From the NCBI GenBank assembly GCA_965199595.1, contig OZ241182.1:992001-1056000 (forward strand): a stretch of DNA of 64,000 nt, read 5' to 3'. The number at the start of each line of letters is the position of its first letter. Position 1 is the first letter of the stretch. Under the pieces are notes generated by a model that did no database searches, was not told where the DNA came from, and saw nothing but the letters and a program-made list of their open reading frames with translations. Shown piece by piece: positions 34,359 to 42,601 of the stretch. The DNA comes from JBBROS01 sp965199595. Its GTDB lineage: Bacteria > Pseudomonadota > Alphaproteobacteria > Acetobacterales > Acetobacteraceae. The position numbers were made by a program, and so were the translations under genes.

Positions 34359-35198
34359 CTAGGGTGCGGGTGCGGGCACGATGGCGGTGGGGATCAGCGG
34401 GTCGTCGATCTCGGGGGCGCCGGCGATGTGATTGTAGGTGGCATAGAGCGGCAGGCCGGTGGCGAGGTCCTTCCACAGGGTGCTGACGGAGCGGTAGGTG
34501 TTGCCGTCATAGCCCTCGCGGTAGTGCGCGATCTTGATGGCGCGGTAGGTCCTGCCGAGGAGCCTGATGTCCTCGATGCCGTCGTGGCGGATGATGTCGT
34601 GCCACTGGGAGCCCGGGGCGGCGACCACGTCGAAGCCGACGGCATCGCCGGTGCGGCTGTTGATGACGCGCTGGAGGGCGCGGTAGGCGACGTCTGCGCC
34701 GGGCCAGGCGGTGAGCCAGATGCCGTACCAGGCCTCGACCGTCTCGCCGCCGACCTTCATGCGGCAGAGGTCCGGGCTGGCGGGGCTGGCGCCGAGGAAC
34801 TCGAAGGTGGGGCCGCCCTTCTGCTCGACGCGGGAGCCGGCTTCCGGGCAGCTGCGGGGCACCAGGGTGCCGGCGTTCATCACCGCCTGGACGTTGCCGC
34901 CGACGATGACGGGGGGGAAGTTGCGCAGCGCGGCCTCGAGGGCGGCGGGGCTTTGCGGGGTGGGCGGGGCCTGGACCTGGGCGGGTGGAGTGGGGGCGGG
35001 TGCAGTGGGGGCGGATGCTGCGGGGGTGGGCGCCTCTGCTGCCGGGACCGGTGCCGGGGCGGCTGGCGCTGGCGTGGGTGCTGGCTGGGCAGCTAACTGG
35101 GCCTGGGCGCAGGCGGCGGTGGCGATGAGGGTGGCGGCCAGCAGGGCGGCGAGGGAAGGGCGCAGGGTCGTTTCCTCCGGGTGGGGCGTGCCAGACAT
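34359..35198 (-). CDS. Secreted DUF-type protein of unknown function
   Basis: This 279-residue exported protein begins at ATG 35198 with a signal-like sequence (LRPSLAALLAATLIATAACAQ). A low-complexity linker of about 60 residues rich in Ala and Pro follows. The mature C-terminal half contains VGGNVQAVMNAGTLVPRSCPEAGSR and VGGETVEAWYGIWLTAWPGADVAYRALQRVINSRTGD, a compact domain with two cysteines. I do not recognise a named family. The longer frame reaching 35867 runs over the divergent sdhC gene and is not real. It ends 13 bases before the glucosidase and may be its operon partner. Confidence 0.65.
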   Translation of the reverse strand: MSGTPHPEETTLRPSLAALLAATLIATAACAQAQLAAQPAPTPAPAAPAPVPAAEAPTPAASAPTAPAPTPPAQVQAPPTPQSPAALEAALRNFPPVIVGGNVQAVMNAGTLVPRSCPEAGSRVEQKGGPTFEFLGASPASPDLCRMKVGGETVEAWYGIWLTAWPGADVAYRALQRVINSRTGDAVGFDVVAAPGSQWHDIIRHDGIEDIRLLGRTYRAIKIAHYREGYDGNTYRSVSTLWKDLATGLPLYATYNHIAGAPEIDDPLIPTAIVPAPAP

Positions 35199-35402
35199 GG
35201 TGGATGCGTTGTGCAGCAGGGTGGCGGGTTGCGCCAGGGTCCGCGCGGGGTGCCTGATGGATTTCTTGTAACCTGTCCGGTGCAGTGCGGTTGCAGTCTC
35301 GTTGACCCTGCCCACGTCACCCGATACGAACGGAGCAACCGCGCACGTCGCACCGACCTGCGATGCCTGGAACCATGTCAGCCCGAGTGGAGCCTGTACC
35401 CG

Positions 35403-35840
35403 ATGACCGAGATGCAAGACGGACTTTTGATCGGGCAGGACAGCACCGGGCGCCTGGTGCGCCGGCCGATGTCGCCCCATCTGCAGGTGTACCGGCCGCA
35501 ACTGACGTCGATCCTGTCGATCATGAACCGGGTGACCGGGATGGCGCTTTCTGCCGGCACGGCGCTGCTGGTGTGGTGGCTGGCGGCGGCGGCGAGCGGG
35601 CCGGTGGCGTTTGACCGGGTGCAGTGGTTCATCGGGTCGCCGGTGGGGCTGTTCATGCTGTTCGGGTGGACGGCGGCGCTGTTCTACCACTTCTTTGGCG
35701 GCATCCGGCACCTGGCCTGGGATGCCGGGTATGGATATGAGCTGGACAAGGTTCACATGAGCGGCTGGGCCACCATGATCGCCACCGTCGTCTGCACCGT
35801 TCTGGTGTGGGTGGTGGGCCTTGTGATGCTGCGGAGCTGA
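35403..35840 (+). CDS. sdhC: Succinate dehydrogenase cytochrome b556 subunit
   Basis: This is membrane anchor subunit C (145 aa) of succinate:quinone oxidoreductase (complex II). Three transmembrane helices are visible from residue 40 onward. The haem/quinone signature RPMSPHLQVYRPQLTSILSIMNRVTGMAL is followed by ALFYHFFGGIRHLAWDAGYG, which carries the haem-ligand His. The ATG at 35403 follows upstream frame starts (35181) that lack similarity. It begins the sdhCDA(vapD)B operon and is divergent from the secreted-protein gene. Confidence 0.92.
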   Translation: MTEMQDGLLIGQDSTGRLVRRPMSPHLQVYRPQLTSILSIMNRVTGMALSAGTALLVWWLAAAASGPVAFDRVQWFIGSPVGLFMLFGWTAALFYHFFGGIRHLAWDAGYGYELDKVHMSGWATMIATVVCTVLVWVVGLVMLRS

Positions 35841-35844
35841 GGCG

Positions 35845-36243
35845 ATGTCGGACAATGTTGCCATCAAGGTTCGGCGCAGCCAGCTGGGCCGGGTTCGCGG
35901 GGCGGGTTCGGCGAAGTCCGGCGTGCACCACTGGTATCTGGAGCGGGTGACGGCGATTGCGCTGGTGCCGCTGACGCTGTGGTTCGTCTATGCCATGGTG
36001 CGGCTGGTGGGCGTGGGGCAGGAGGAGGTGGTGCTGTGGGCGTCGCGCCCGTGGAACACCGTGCTGCTGCTGGCGCTGATCGCGATGACGTTCCGGCATA
36101 TGCAGCTGGGCATCCAGGTGGTGCTGGAGGATTACGTGCACCACAAATGGTTCATGACGGCCGCCAGCCTGGGGAACCAGGCGGTGTGCGTACTGCTGGG
36201 CCTGTTGTCCGCGCTGTCGGTGCTGAAGCTTGCGTTGTGGTAG
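35845..36243 (+). CDS. sdhD: Succinate dehydrogenase hydrophobic membrane anchor subunit
   Basis: This is membrane anchor subunit D of complex II (132 aa), with three transmembrane helices. The N-terminus VRRSQLGRVRGAGSAKSGVHHWYLERVTAIALVPLTLWF is typical of alphaproteobacterial SdhD. The segment AMTFRHMQLGIQVVLEDYVHHKW carries the conserved His and Asp-Tyr residues of the quinone site. It lies four bases after sdhC and 24 bases before sdhA. Confidence 0.92.
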   Translation: MSDNVAIKVRRSQLGRVRGAGSAKSGVHHWYLERVTAIALVPLTLWFVYAMVRLVGVGQEEVVLWASRPWNTVLLLALIAMTFRHMQLGIQVVLEDYVHHKWFMTAASLGNQAVCVLLGLLSALSVLKLALW

Positions 36244-36267
36244 ATCCCTGATCGATCGAGGCGAAGA

Positions 36268-38073
36268 ATGAACGCGATTTCCAATCCCCGCTCCTATGCC
36301 GTCATCGACCATACGTACGACGTCGTCGTCGTGGGCGCGGGTGGGGCGGGGTTGCGCGCCACGCTGGGCATGGGGGCGGCCGGGCTGCGCACCGCGTGCC
36401 TGACCAAGGTGTTCCCGACGCGCAGCCACACGGTTGCGGCGCAGGGCGGCATCGGGGCGGCGCTGGGCAACATGGGCGAGGATGACTGGCGCTGGCACAT
36501 GTATGACACCGTGAAGGGGTCGGACTGGCTGGGCGACCAGGATGCCATCGAGTACATGTGCCGCGAGGCGATCCCGGCGGTGTATGAGCTGGAGCATTAC
36601 GGCGTGCCGTTCAGCCGCACGGCGGATGGGCGGATCTATCAGCGGCCGTTCGGCGGGCACATGACCGAGTATGGCAAGGCGCCGGCGAACCGCGCCTGTG
36701 CCGCGGCGGACCGCACCGGGCACGCCATCCTGCATACGCTGTATCAGCAGAGCCTGAAGCACGAGGTGGAGTTCTTCGTCGAGTATATCGCGCTCGACCT
36801 GATCATGGACGAGGAAGGCGCCTGCCGGGGCGTGATGGCCTGGTCGCTGGATGACGGGACCATGCACCGGTTCCGGGCGCAGACCGTGGTGCTGGCGACG
36901 GGCGGGTACGGGCGCGCGTATTTCAGCTGCACCAGCGCGCACACCTGCACGGGCGACGGCAACGGCATGGCGATCCGGGCGGGGATCCCGATGCAGGACA
37001 TGGAGTTCGTGCAGTTCCACCCGACCGGGATCTATGGCTCCGGCTGCCTGATCACCGAGGGGTCGCGCGGCGAGGGCGGGTATCTCACCAATTCCGAGGG
37101 CGAGCGGTTCATGGAGCGCTATGCACCGACCGCGAAGGACCTGGCCTCGCGCGACGTGGTGAGCCGGTCGATGACGCTGGAGATCAATGCCGGGCGCGGG
37201 GTGGGGCCGAAGAAGGACCACATTCACCTGCACCTGGAGCACCTTGGCGCTGAGCTGCTGCACGAGCGGCTGCCGGGGATCAGCGAGACCGCCAAGGTGT
37301 TTGCCGGCGTGGACGTGACCAAGGAGCCGATCCCGGTGCTGCCGACCGTGCACTACAACATGGGCGGCATCCCGACCAACTACCGGACCGAGGTGCTGCG
37401 GCCGACCGCGAAGGACCCGGATGCCATCGTGCCCGGCCTGATGGCGGTGGGTGAGGCGGCTTGCGTCTCCGTACACGGGGCAAACCGGCTGGGGACGAAC
37501 TCGCTGCTGGACCTGGTGGTGTTCGGCCGGGCCGCGGCGCACCGGGCGGCGGAGATCCTGAAGCCGGGGGCGAGCCAGCCGACGATGCCTGCGGGTGCCG
37601 GCGACAATGCCCTGGCGCGGTTCGACAAGGCGCGCAATGCCGATGGCGGGACGCGGGTGGCGGCGATGCGGGCCGAGCTGCAGGACGTGATGCAGACGCA
37701 TGCGGCGGTGTACCGGAACACCGAGAGCCTGAAGCAGGGCGTCGGCAAGATGAAGACGCTGTGGTCCGGCATGAGCGACATGAAGGTGAGCGACCGCAGC
37801 CTGGTGTGGAACAGCGACCTGGTCGAGGCGCTGGAGTTCGACAACCTGATGGGCAACGCCATGACCACCATGGTGAGCGCGGACAACCGGCAGGAGAGCC
37901 GCGGGGCACATGCGCAGGACGACTACCCGGAGCGGGACGACGCCAACTGGATGAAGCACACGCTGGCCTGGTGCGATGACAAGGGCAAGGTCGATCTCGG
38001 GTACCGGGAAGTGAAGATGCAGACGTTGACGAACGAGGTGAGTGTGTTTCCGCCGAAGAAGCGGGTGTACTGA
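36268..38073 (+). CDS. sdhA: Succinate dehydrogenase flavoprotein subunit
   Basis: This is the FAD subunit of complex II (601 aa), which oxidises succinate to fumarate in the TCA cycle at the cytoplasmic face of the membrane. It has the FAD-binding VVVVGAGGAGLRATLGMG near 20. The covalent flavinylation site is RSHTVAAQGGIG with His54, and the substrate loop HPTGIYGSGCLITEGSRGEGGYL is present. The catalytic Arg region includes LPTVHYNMGGIPTNY and GANRLGTNSLLDLVVFGRAAA. The C-terminal YREVKMQTL...FPPKKRVY ending is standard. It shows full length and no defects. A hairpin and vapD follow before sdhB. Confidence 0.97.
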   Translation: MNAISNPRSYAVIDHTYDVVVVGAGGAGLRATLGMGAAGLRTACLTKVFPTRSHTVAAQGGIGAALGNMGEDDWRWHMYDTVKGSDWLGDQDAIEYMCREAIPAVYELEHYGVPFSRTADGRIYQRPFGGHMTEYGKAPANRACAAADRTGHAILHTLYQQSLKHEVEFFVEYIALDLIMDEEGACRGVMAWSLDDGTMHRFRAQTVVLATGGYGRAYFSCTSAHTCTGDGNGMAIRAGIPMQDMEFVQFHPTGIYGSGCLITEGSRGEGGYLTNSEGERFMERYAPTAKDLASRDVVSRSMTLEINAGRGVGPKKDHIHLHLEHLGAELLHERLPGISETAKVFAGVDVTKEPIPVLPTVHYNMGGIPTNYRTEVLRPTAKDPDAIVPGLMAVGEAACVSVHGANRLGTNSLLDLVVFGRAAAHRAAEILKPGASQPTMPAGAGDNALARFDKARNADGGTRVAAMRAELQDVMQTHAAVYRNTESLKQGVGKMKTLWSGMSDMKVSDRSLVWNSDLVEALEFDNLMGNAMTTMVSADNRQESRGAHAQDDYPERDDANWMKHTLAWCDDKGKVDLGYREVKMQTLTNEVSVFPPKKRVY

Positions 38074-38100
38074 GCCGCGGTGGGACAGCTTCTTGCACCT

Positions 38101-38141
38101 GCCCGGCCTGGCGCTCCGGTTGGCCATAACTCAGGCCGGGC
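38101..38141. repeat. Perfect 10-base inverted repeat between sdhA and vapD
   Basis: GCCCGGCCTG at 38101-38110 is exactly complementary to CAGGCCGGGC at 38132-38141 (21-base loop), with no T tract. It begins 27 bases after the sdhA stop and ends 13 bases before the vapD ATG. It may cause partial termination or mRNA processing, so that vapD-sdhB differ in level from sdhA. Confidence 0.6.
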
Positions 38142-38154
38142 ACTAAGGCCATCG

Positions 38155-38451
38155 ATGTTCGCGATCACGTTCGACATGGACACGACGGTCTTGCAGGCGA
38201 GCTACCACAATGGTTCGTGGCCGAACGCCTATAACGATATCGGGCGCACGTTGCGCTGCCATGGGTTCGACCGGCAGCAGGGCAGCGTTTATTTCGGTGA
38301 CGATACCGTCGATGCAGTGCGGTGCGTGCTGGCAGTGCAGGAGCTGTCGCGCGACTATGTCTGGTTCTTACCATCCGCGCGCGATATCCGCATGCTGCGC
38401 ATCGAAGACAACAACGACCTCATGCCAGCCGTCGCTTCGGTTCGGCCCTAG
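38155..38451 (+). CDS. vapD: VapD-family endoribonuclease
   Basis: This 98-residue protein matches the virulence-associated protein D family of Cas2-like ferredoxin-fold ribonucleases. It reads FAITFDMDTTVLQASYHNGS, NAYNDIGRTLRCHGFDRQQGSVYFGD, AVRCVLAVQELSRDYVWF and the terminal RDIRMLRIEDNNDLMPAV. The N-terminal Asp of FDMD corresponds to the proposed catalytic residue. The start at 38155 gives the family length; the frame opens at 38080 but that part is only linker. It sits between sdhA and sdhB in the same direction, which is unusual. No VapX-like antitoxin gene is visible, so it may be a solo VapD. Confidence 0.82.
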   Translation: MFAITFDMDTTVLQASYHNGSWPNAYNDIGRTLRCHGFDRQQGSVYFGDDTVDAVRCVLAVQELSRDYVWFLPSARDIRMLRIEDNNDLMPAVASVRP

Positions 38452-38463
38452 CAGGATTCCGGA

Positions 38464-39246
38464 ATGGCCACCTTCACGCTTCCCAAGAACAGCCGCATCG
38501 GCACCGGCGCCACCTTCAAGGCGGCGGCGGATGCCACGCATACCAAGACGTTCAAGATCTATCGCTGGAACCCCGATGACGGGGCCAATCCGCGGCTCGA
38601 TACCTATGAGCTGGACATGGACAAGGTGGGGCCGATGGTGCTCGACGCCTTGATCTATATCAAGAACGAGGTCGACCCGACGCTGGCGTTCCGGCGGTCG
38701 TGCCGCGAGGGGATCTGCGGGTCCTGCGCCATGAACATCGATGGCGGCAACACGCTGGCCTGCCTCAAGGCGCATGAGGAGGTGAACGGGGCGGTGAACA
38801 TCTATCCGCTGCCGCACATGTCCGTGGTGAAGGACCTGGTGCCGGACCTGAGCCAGGCCTACGCGCAGCTGCGGAGCGTGGAGCCCTGGCTGAAGGCGGA
38901 TACGCCGCCGCCGCCGGATGCGGAGCGGCTGCAGTCCAAGGAGGAGCGCGCCATGCTCGATGGGCTGTGGGAGTGCATCCTGTGCTTCTGCTGCACCACC
39001 TCCTGCCCCAGCTACTGGTGGAACGGCGACCGCTACCTTGGCCCGGCCGTGCTGCTGCAGGCGTATCGCTGGATCGCCGACAGCCGCGACGAGTATACCG
39101 GGGACCGGCTGGATGCGCTGGAAGACCCGTACAAGCTGTATCGCTGCCACACCATCATGAACTGCACCCAGACCTGCCCCAAGGGGCTGAACCCGGCGAA
39201 GGCGATCGGCGAGATCAAGCAGCTGCTCGTCGAACGCAAGGGCTGA
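38464..39246 (+). CDS. sdhB: Succinate dehydrogenase iron-sulfur subunit
   Basis: This is the Fe-S electron-transfer subunit of complex II (260 aa). The [2Fe-2S] ligands are C80, C85, C88 and C100 in RRSCREGICGSCAMN...LAC. The second domain has CILCFCCTTSCPSYWW and CHTIMNCTQTCPKGLNPAKAI, which bind the [4Fe-4S] and [3Fe-4S] clusters. It is complete. The gene is separated from sdhA by vapD but keeps 12 bases to the vapD stop, so it still belongs to the operon. GGATTCCGG precedes its ATG. Confidence 0.96.
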   Translation: MATFTLPKNSRIGTGATFKAAADATHTKTFKIYRWNPDDGANPRLDTYELDMDKVGPMVLDALIYIKNEVDPTLAFRRSCREGICGSCAMNIDGGNTLACLKAHEEVNGAVNIYPLPHMSVVKDLVPDLSQAYAQLRSVEPWLKADTPPPPDAERLQSKEERAMLDGLWECILCFCCTTSCPSYWWNGDRYLGPAVLLQAYRWIADSRDEYTGDRLDALEDPYKLYRCHTIMNCTQTCPKGLNPAKAIGEIKQLLVERKG

Positions 39247-39264
39247 CGCGCCGCCGCTGCCGAG

Positions 39265-39924
39265 ATGGCGTTTCGCGGGGATGTCGGGCGGCAGCGGACG
39301 GCGGCGTGGCGGGACAGCCTGTTGGTGGACCATGCCGTGTTCCGGCTGGTGTGGACCAACTTCGCGGCCGTGTTGCCGGGGCGGTTGTATCGGAGCAACC
39401 ACCCGACGCCGGGTCAGCTGGCGGCGGCGAAGCGGCGGCATGGGCTGACGACGCTGGTCAACCTGCGGGGGCGGCGGTTCTGTGGCTCGGATGCGCTGTC
39501 GCGGAGTGCGGCGGAGCGGCTGGGGCTGCGGCATGTGGACATGGCCTTCGAGAGCCGGGGGGCGCCGCACCGGGACCGGATCCTGCGGTTCCACGATGTG
39601 TTCCAGACGTTCGAGGGGCCGGTGCTGATGCACTGCAAGTCCGGCGCGGACCGGGCCGGGCTGGCGAGCGGGCTGGCGATCATGTTCGAGGGCGGCACGG
39701 CGGCGCAGGCCCTGGCGCAGCTGTCCTGGCGGTTCGGGCACTGGAAGAGTGCGCGCACGGGCATTCTGGACGCGTTCTTTCATCTGTATGCGCGCGAGGC
39801 GGAGGGGCGGCTGCCGTTCCTGGACTGGGTTCGCGACGAGTATGACGAGGTGGCGCTGAAGCGGGACTTCGTGGCGCGGGGGCTTTCCAGCTTCATCACC
39901 GACCGAATCCTGCGGCGCGAGTGA
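39265..39924 (+). CDS. Dual-specificity/tyrosine phosphatase-like protein
   Basis: This 219-residue protein has a cysteine-based phosphatase P-loop, HCKSGADRAG near residue 126, with the Cys and the Arg of the HCX5R signature. Upstream VLPGRLYRSNHPTPGQLAAAKRRHGLTTLVNLRG matches atypical dual-specificity phosphatases. Fine substrate choice cannot be read; lipid or protein phosphate are both possible. The start is 18 bases after sdhB, and the stop overlaps the bluB start in a four-base GTGA. It probably belongs to the same transcript as bluB. Confidence 0.8.
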   Translation: MAFRGDVGRQRTAAWRDSLLVDHAVFRLVWTNFAAVLPGRLYRSNHPTPGQLAAAKRRHGLTTLVNLRGRRFCGSDALSRSAAERLGLRHVDMAFESRGAPHRDRILRFHDVFQTFEGPVLMHCKSGADRAGLASGLAIMFEGGTAAQALAQLSWRFGHWKSARTGILDAFFHLYAREAEGRLPFLDWVRDEYDEVALKRDFVARGLSSFITDRILRRE

Positions 39925-40553
39925 CGTCGCCGGCGTTTGACGCGCGGTTCCGGGCCGGGCTGGCGGCGTTGTTCGAATGGCGGCGGGATGTGCGGCGGTT
40001 CCGCACCGAGGCCTTGCCCGCGGGCCGGCTGGAGGCGTTGCTGGCGGTGGCCGACCTTGCGCCTTCCGTGGGGCTGAGCCAGCCCTGGCGGTTCGTCGTC
40101 GTGGCGGATGCGGTGCGGCGGGCGGCGGTGCGGGCGAACTTCATGGCGTGCAACGCGGCGGCGCTGGCGGCGCAGCCGGGGGCGCGGGCCGGGCTTTATG
40201 CGCGGTTGAAGCTGGCGGGGCTGGAGCGGGCGCCGGTGCAGCTGGCCGTCTGCGTCGACCCGGCGCCCACGCAGGGGCATGGGCTGGGCCGGGCCACGCA
40301 GCCGGAGACGGCGGCGTATTCCGCGGTGCTGGCGGTGCATACCTTGTGGCTGGCGGCGCGGGCCGAGGGCATCGGGGTGGGGTGGGTCTCGATCCTGGAG
40401 CCGGCGGGGGTGCTGTCGGCCTTGGACCTGCCGGGGGAATGGCGGCTGGTGGCATACCTGTGCCTGGGGTGGCCGGAGGTTGAGGGCGCGGTGCCGGAGC
40501 TGGAGCGGGCCGGGTGGGAGCGGCGGCGCCCCCACCCCATAATCCTGCGGTAA
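39921..40553 (+). CDS. bluB: 5,6-dimethylbenzimidazole synthase
   Basis: This flavin-destroying enzyme (210 aa) cleaves reduced FMN with O2 to make 5,6-dimethylbenzimidazole, the lower ligand of vitamin B12. Nitroreductase-fold features are EWRRDVRRFRTEALP at 19-33, ADLAPSVGLSQPWRFVVV, TAAYSAVLAVHTLWLAARAEGIGVGWVSI and the C-terminal YLCLGWPEVE. The SVGLSQPWR wording with the RRDVR start is typical of BluB and distinguishes it from general nitroreductases. The GTG at 39921 overlaps the phosphatase stop. No other cobalamin gene lies in the window. Confidence 0.87.
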   Translation: MTSPAFDARFRAGLAALFEWRRDVRRFRTEALPAGRLEALLAVADLAPSVGLSQPWRFVVVADAVRRAAVRANFMACNAAALAAQPGARAGLYARLKLAGLERAPVQLAVCVDPAPTQGHGLGRATQPETAAYSAVLAVHTLWLAARAEGIGVGWVSILEPAGVLSALDLPGEWRLVAYLCLGWPEVEGAVPELERAGWERRRPHPIILR

Positions 40554-40563
40554 GGCTCGGATT

Positions 40564-41517
40564 CTAGCGCCCAGCCGTGGGCAGGGTCAGCATTGGCATG
40601 GTGGTGCCGAGGACGGTGGTGGGCAGGGTGCCGTTCCAGCGGCGGGTGGATTCGTAGGCGGTGACGGCCGGGTTTGCGGTGACGGCGGTGCCGACCAGTT
40701 GCAGGGCGGCGGCCTGGGCCTCGCCGAGCAGGCGGGTGGCCTGGGCTTCGCCTTCGGCGCGCAGCACCGTGGATTCGCGTTCGGCGCGGGCGCGGGTGAC
40801 GGCGGCGCGGGCTTCGCCATCGGCGCGGGTGGCGACGGCGAGGGCCTGGGCTTCGGCCTGGACCTTGGCCTGTTCGCCTTCGTAGCGGACGCGGTTGACG
40901 GTGTTCTCGGCTTGCAGGGCCTCGTTCTTGGCCTGGACGGCGGCTTCGACGGAGGCGGTGAAGGCCGGGCTGTACTCGATGCGGCTGAGTTGCAGGTCCA
41001 CCACCTCGATGCCGAAGGCGTCGCGGACGGCGTCCTGGATCGAGCGGCGGATCTCGGCGGCGATGGCCTCGCGTTCGGCGGAGATGGTGATGGTGTTGCG
41101 GCGGGCGAAGACGCGCAGGGTGCGGTCCGCGACGACGGGGCGGAGGGTGGCGTCGATGTCGACGTTGCCGCTGCGGCCGACGCCGTAGAGCAGGCGGAAC
41201 ACGGCGCTTTCGGGGACGCGGTAGTTCAGGGAGACGCCGATTCGGACCGCCTGGTTGTCGATGGTGTAGACCGAGAGGTCGGTGGCCTCGAAGGTGGTCA
41301 GGCTGACCTGCATGCGGTCGACGCTGTCGATGAAGGGGACCTTGGCGTGCAGGCCGGGTCCGATGGGTTTGGCGCTGGTGACGACGCCGAGGCGGCGGAC
41401 GCCGGCCATCTCGGTGGGCTGCACGATGTAGAAGCTGTCGCCGAGGGCTGCGAGGAGCAGGAGGCCGGCGCCGGCCGTGAGCGCGAGGCGGGCCGGGCGG
41501 GCGAAGGGGGTCGTCAT
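40564..41517 (-). CDS. SPFH/band-7 membrane protease-regulator protein (HflC/prohibitin-like)
   Basis: This 317-residue protein has one N-terminal transmembrane helix (LTAGAGLLLLAALGDSFYIV) and a band-7/SPFH domain (residues 30-200, starting MAGVRRLGVVTSAKPIGPGLHAKVPFIDSVDRMQVSL). The end of that domain is the SREAI-like EREAIAAEIRRSIQDAVRDAFGIEVVDLQLSRIEYSP. A coiled-coil region rich in Glu and Ala (QAENTVNRVRYEGEQAKVQAEAQ) follows. It resembles HflC or prohibitin, modulators of the FtsH protease or lipid microdomains. No HflK partner is nearby. Confidence 0.83.
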   Translation of the reverse strand: MTTPFARPARLALTAGAGLLLLAALGDSFYIVQPTEMAGVRRLGVVTSAKPIGPGLHAKVPFIDSVDRMQVSLTTFEATDLSVYTIDNQAVRIGVSLNYRVPESAVFRLLYGVGRSGNVDIDATLRPVVADRTLRVFARRNTITISAEREAIAAEIRRSIQDAVRDAFGIEVVDLQLSRIEYSPAFTASVEAAVQAKNEALQAENTVNRVRYEGEQAKVQAEAQALAVATRADGEARAAVTRARAERESTVLRAEGEAQATRLLGEAQAAALQLVGTAVTANPAVTAYESTRRWNGTLPTTVLGTTMPMLTLPTAGR

Positions 41518-41580
41518 GGGGGGCTCCGAGGATCATTCCTCGGAGGGTGGATGTAGATCGAAGCCGAGCGGGATCGATCC

Positions 41581-42213
41581 TCAGGCCGCGCGGGTCAGAC
41601 GCTTGAGGAACGCGGAGATGCGGTGGCGGCGCATCTCGTAGCGGGCCTTGTCGTCGGTGGTCATCCAGTTGAGCTGCACCACGTAGCGGCGGCCGACGAA
41701 CTGCTTGTGGCCGTGGAAGGTGGTGGGGCCGTTGGGGAACACGAGAAGGGTGCCGTTCACGGGCGGGACTTCGGCGGCGTAGTCCTCGATGTCGGTGCCG
41801 TTGCGCAGCAGGCGGAGGCATCCATCCTTGCGGGCCCAGTCGGCGGTTTCGGGGTTCAGGTAGAGCAGGACGGTCACGCGCTTGGCGGTGCTGTCGACGT
41901 GGATGCGGCCGTCCTTCTCGCGGGACTGGCCGCGGAGGGTGATCATGGTGGGGGCGTCCCCGAGGTCGAGGCCGAACTTGGCGGCGACGGCCTCGCGGAA
42001 CCGGGGGGATTCAAGCTCCTTCACCATGGCCTGGGCGGCGCTGCCGAGGCGGAGGCTGCCGGTGGGGAAGGAGCCGCCCTTCTGGATGTCCGGAAGGCCG
42101 CTCACCACGGCGCCGAGGCTTTCGGGCGGCACGAACTGGGGCACGATCACGTGCGTGAAGGGGTCGTTGGAGACCGGGGTTGCGTCCAGCCTGGCGTAAT
42201 CGAGCGCGATCAT
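41581..42213 (-). CDS. 2-oxoglutarate-Fe(II) oxygenase-like protein
   Basis: This 210-residue protein has a prolyl-4-hydroxylase-like 2OG-Fe oxygenase fold. The iron facial triad is H-x-D in KDGRIHVDSTAKRVTVLLYLNP and a downstream His in PTTFHGHKQFVGRRYVVQLNW. The Arg-Arg after it could bind the 2-oxoglutarate carboxylate. TMITLRGQSREKDGRIH is a further family-like element. The substrate, whether a protein residue, a lipid or a small molecule, is unknown. It stands alone between an SPFH gene and a small secreted protein on the same strand. Confidence 0.75.
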   Translation of the reverse strand: MIALDYARLDATPVSNDPFTHVIVPQFVPPESLGAVVSGLPDIQKGGSFPTGSLRLGSAAQAMVKELESPRFREAVAAKFGLDLGDAPTMITLRGQSREKDGRIHVDSTAKRVTVLLYLNPETADWARKDGCLRLLRNGTDIEDYAAEVPPVNGTLLVFPNGPTTFHGHKQFVGRRYVVQLNWMTTDDKARYEMRRHRISAFLKRLTRAA

Positions 42214-42253
42214 GGGGGTTATTAGGCGCGTCGGCGCGTGGGTTGCAACCGGG

Positions 42254-42484
42254 TCAGGTGCGGTTGTCGCGCCTGGGCTTCAGCAGGCCGGTATTGGCGA
42301 GCAGCTGGGGGCAGCCGAGCATGCCGTCGCAGCAGGGGACCGGCGTGCTGCGGAGCGCCACGCGCGACAGGGCGTTGCCGGCGCATGTATAGAGTTGGCT
42401 TGAATCGACCGGTTTCGCCGAGGCGGCGTGGCCGGTCCCGAGGGCCAGGGTGAGGAATGCCGCGGTGATGAGAGCTGTCTTCAT
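42254..42484 (-). CDS. Small secreted cysteine-containing protein
   Basis: This 76-residue protein begins at ATG 42484 with a clear signal peptide (MKTALITAAFLTLALGTGHAAS). The mature peptide has four cysteines (LYTCAGNAL, PVPCCDGMLGCPQLL), which suggests two disulfides or a metal site. I do not recognise the family. Its promoter region is shared with the divergent zapE gene and contains a perfect spaced inverted repeat. Confidence 0.6.
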   Translation of the reverse strand: MKTALITAAFLTLALGTGHAASAKPVDSSQLYTCAGNALSRVALRSTPVPCCDGMLGCPQLLANTGLLKPRRDNRT

Positions 42485-42518
42485 GTCGTATGTCCTTATC
42501 ACCGCAGAAGTTACTGAT

Positions 42519-42570
42519 GGATCAACGAGTCAATCCAGTGAAAGGTTACGTGCTCGCATTTCGTTGATCC
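42519..42570. promoter_or_regulatory. Spaced perfect inverted repeat in a divergent promoter region
   Basis: GGATCAACGA at 42519-42528 is the exact reverse complement of TCGTTGATCC at 42561-42570. The arms are 32 bases apart, and their centres are 42 bases apart, close to four helical turns. That spacing would put two bound dimers on the same face of the DNA. The site lies between a small secreted-protein gene and zapE. The factor is unknown. Confidence 0.55.
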
Positions 42571-42601
42571 GTTGCGCCCATGCAGCGAAGGGGTGTGCGT
42601 G

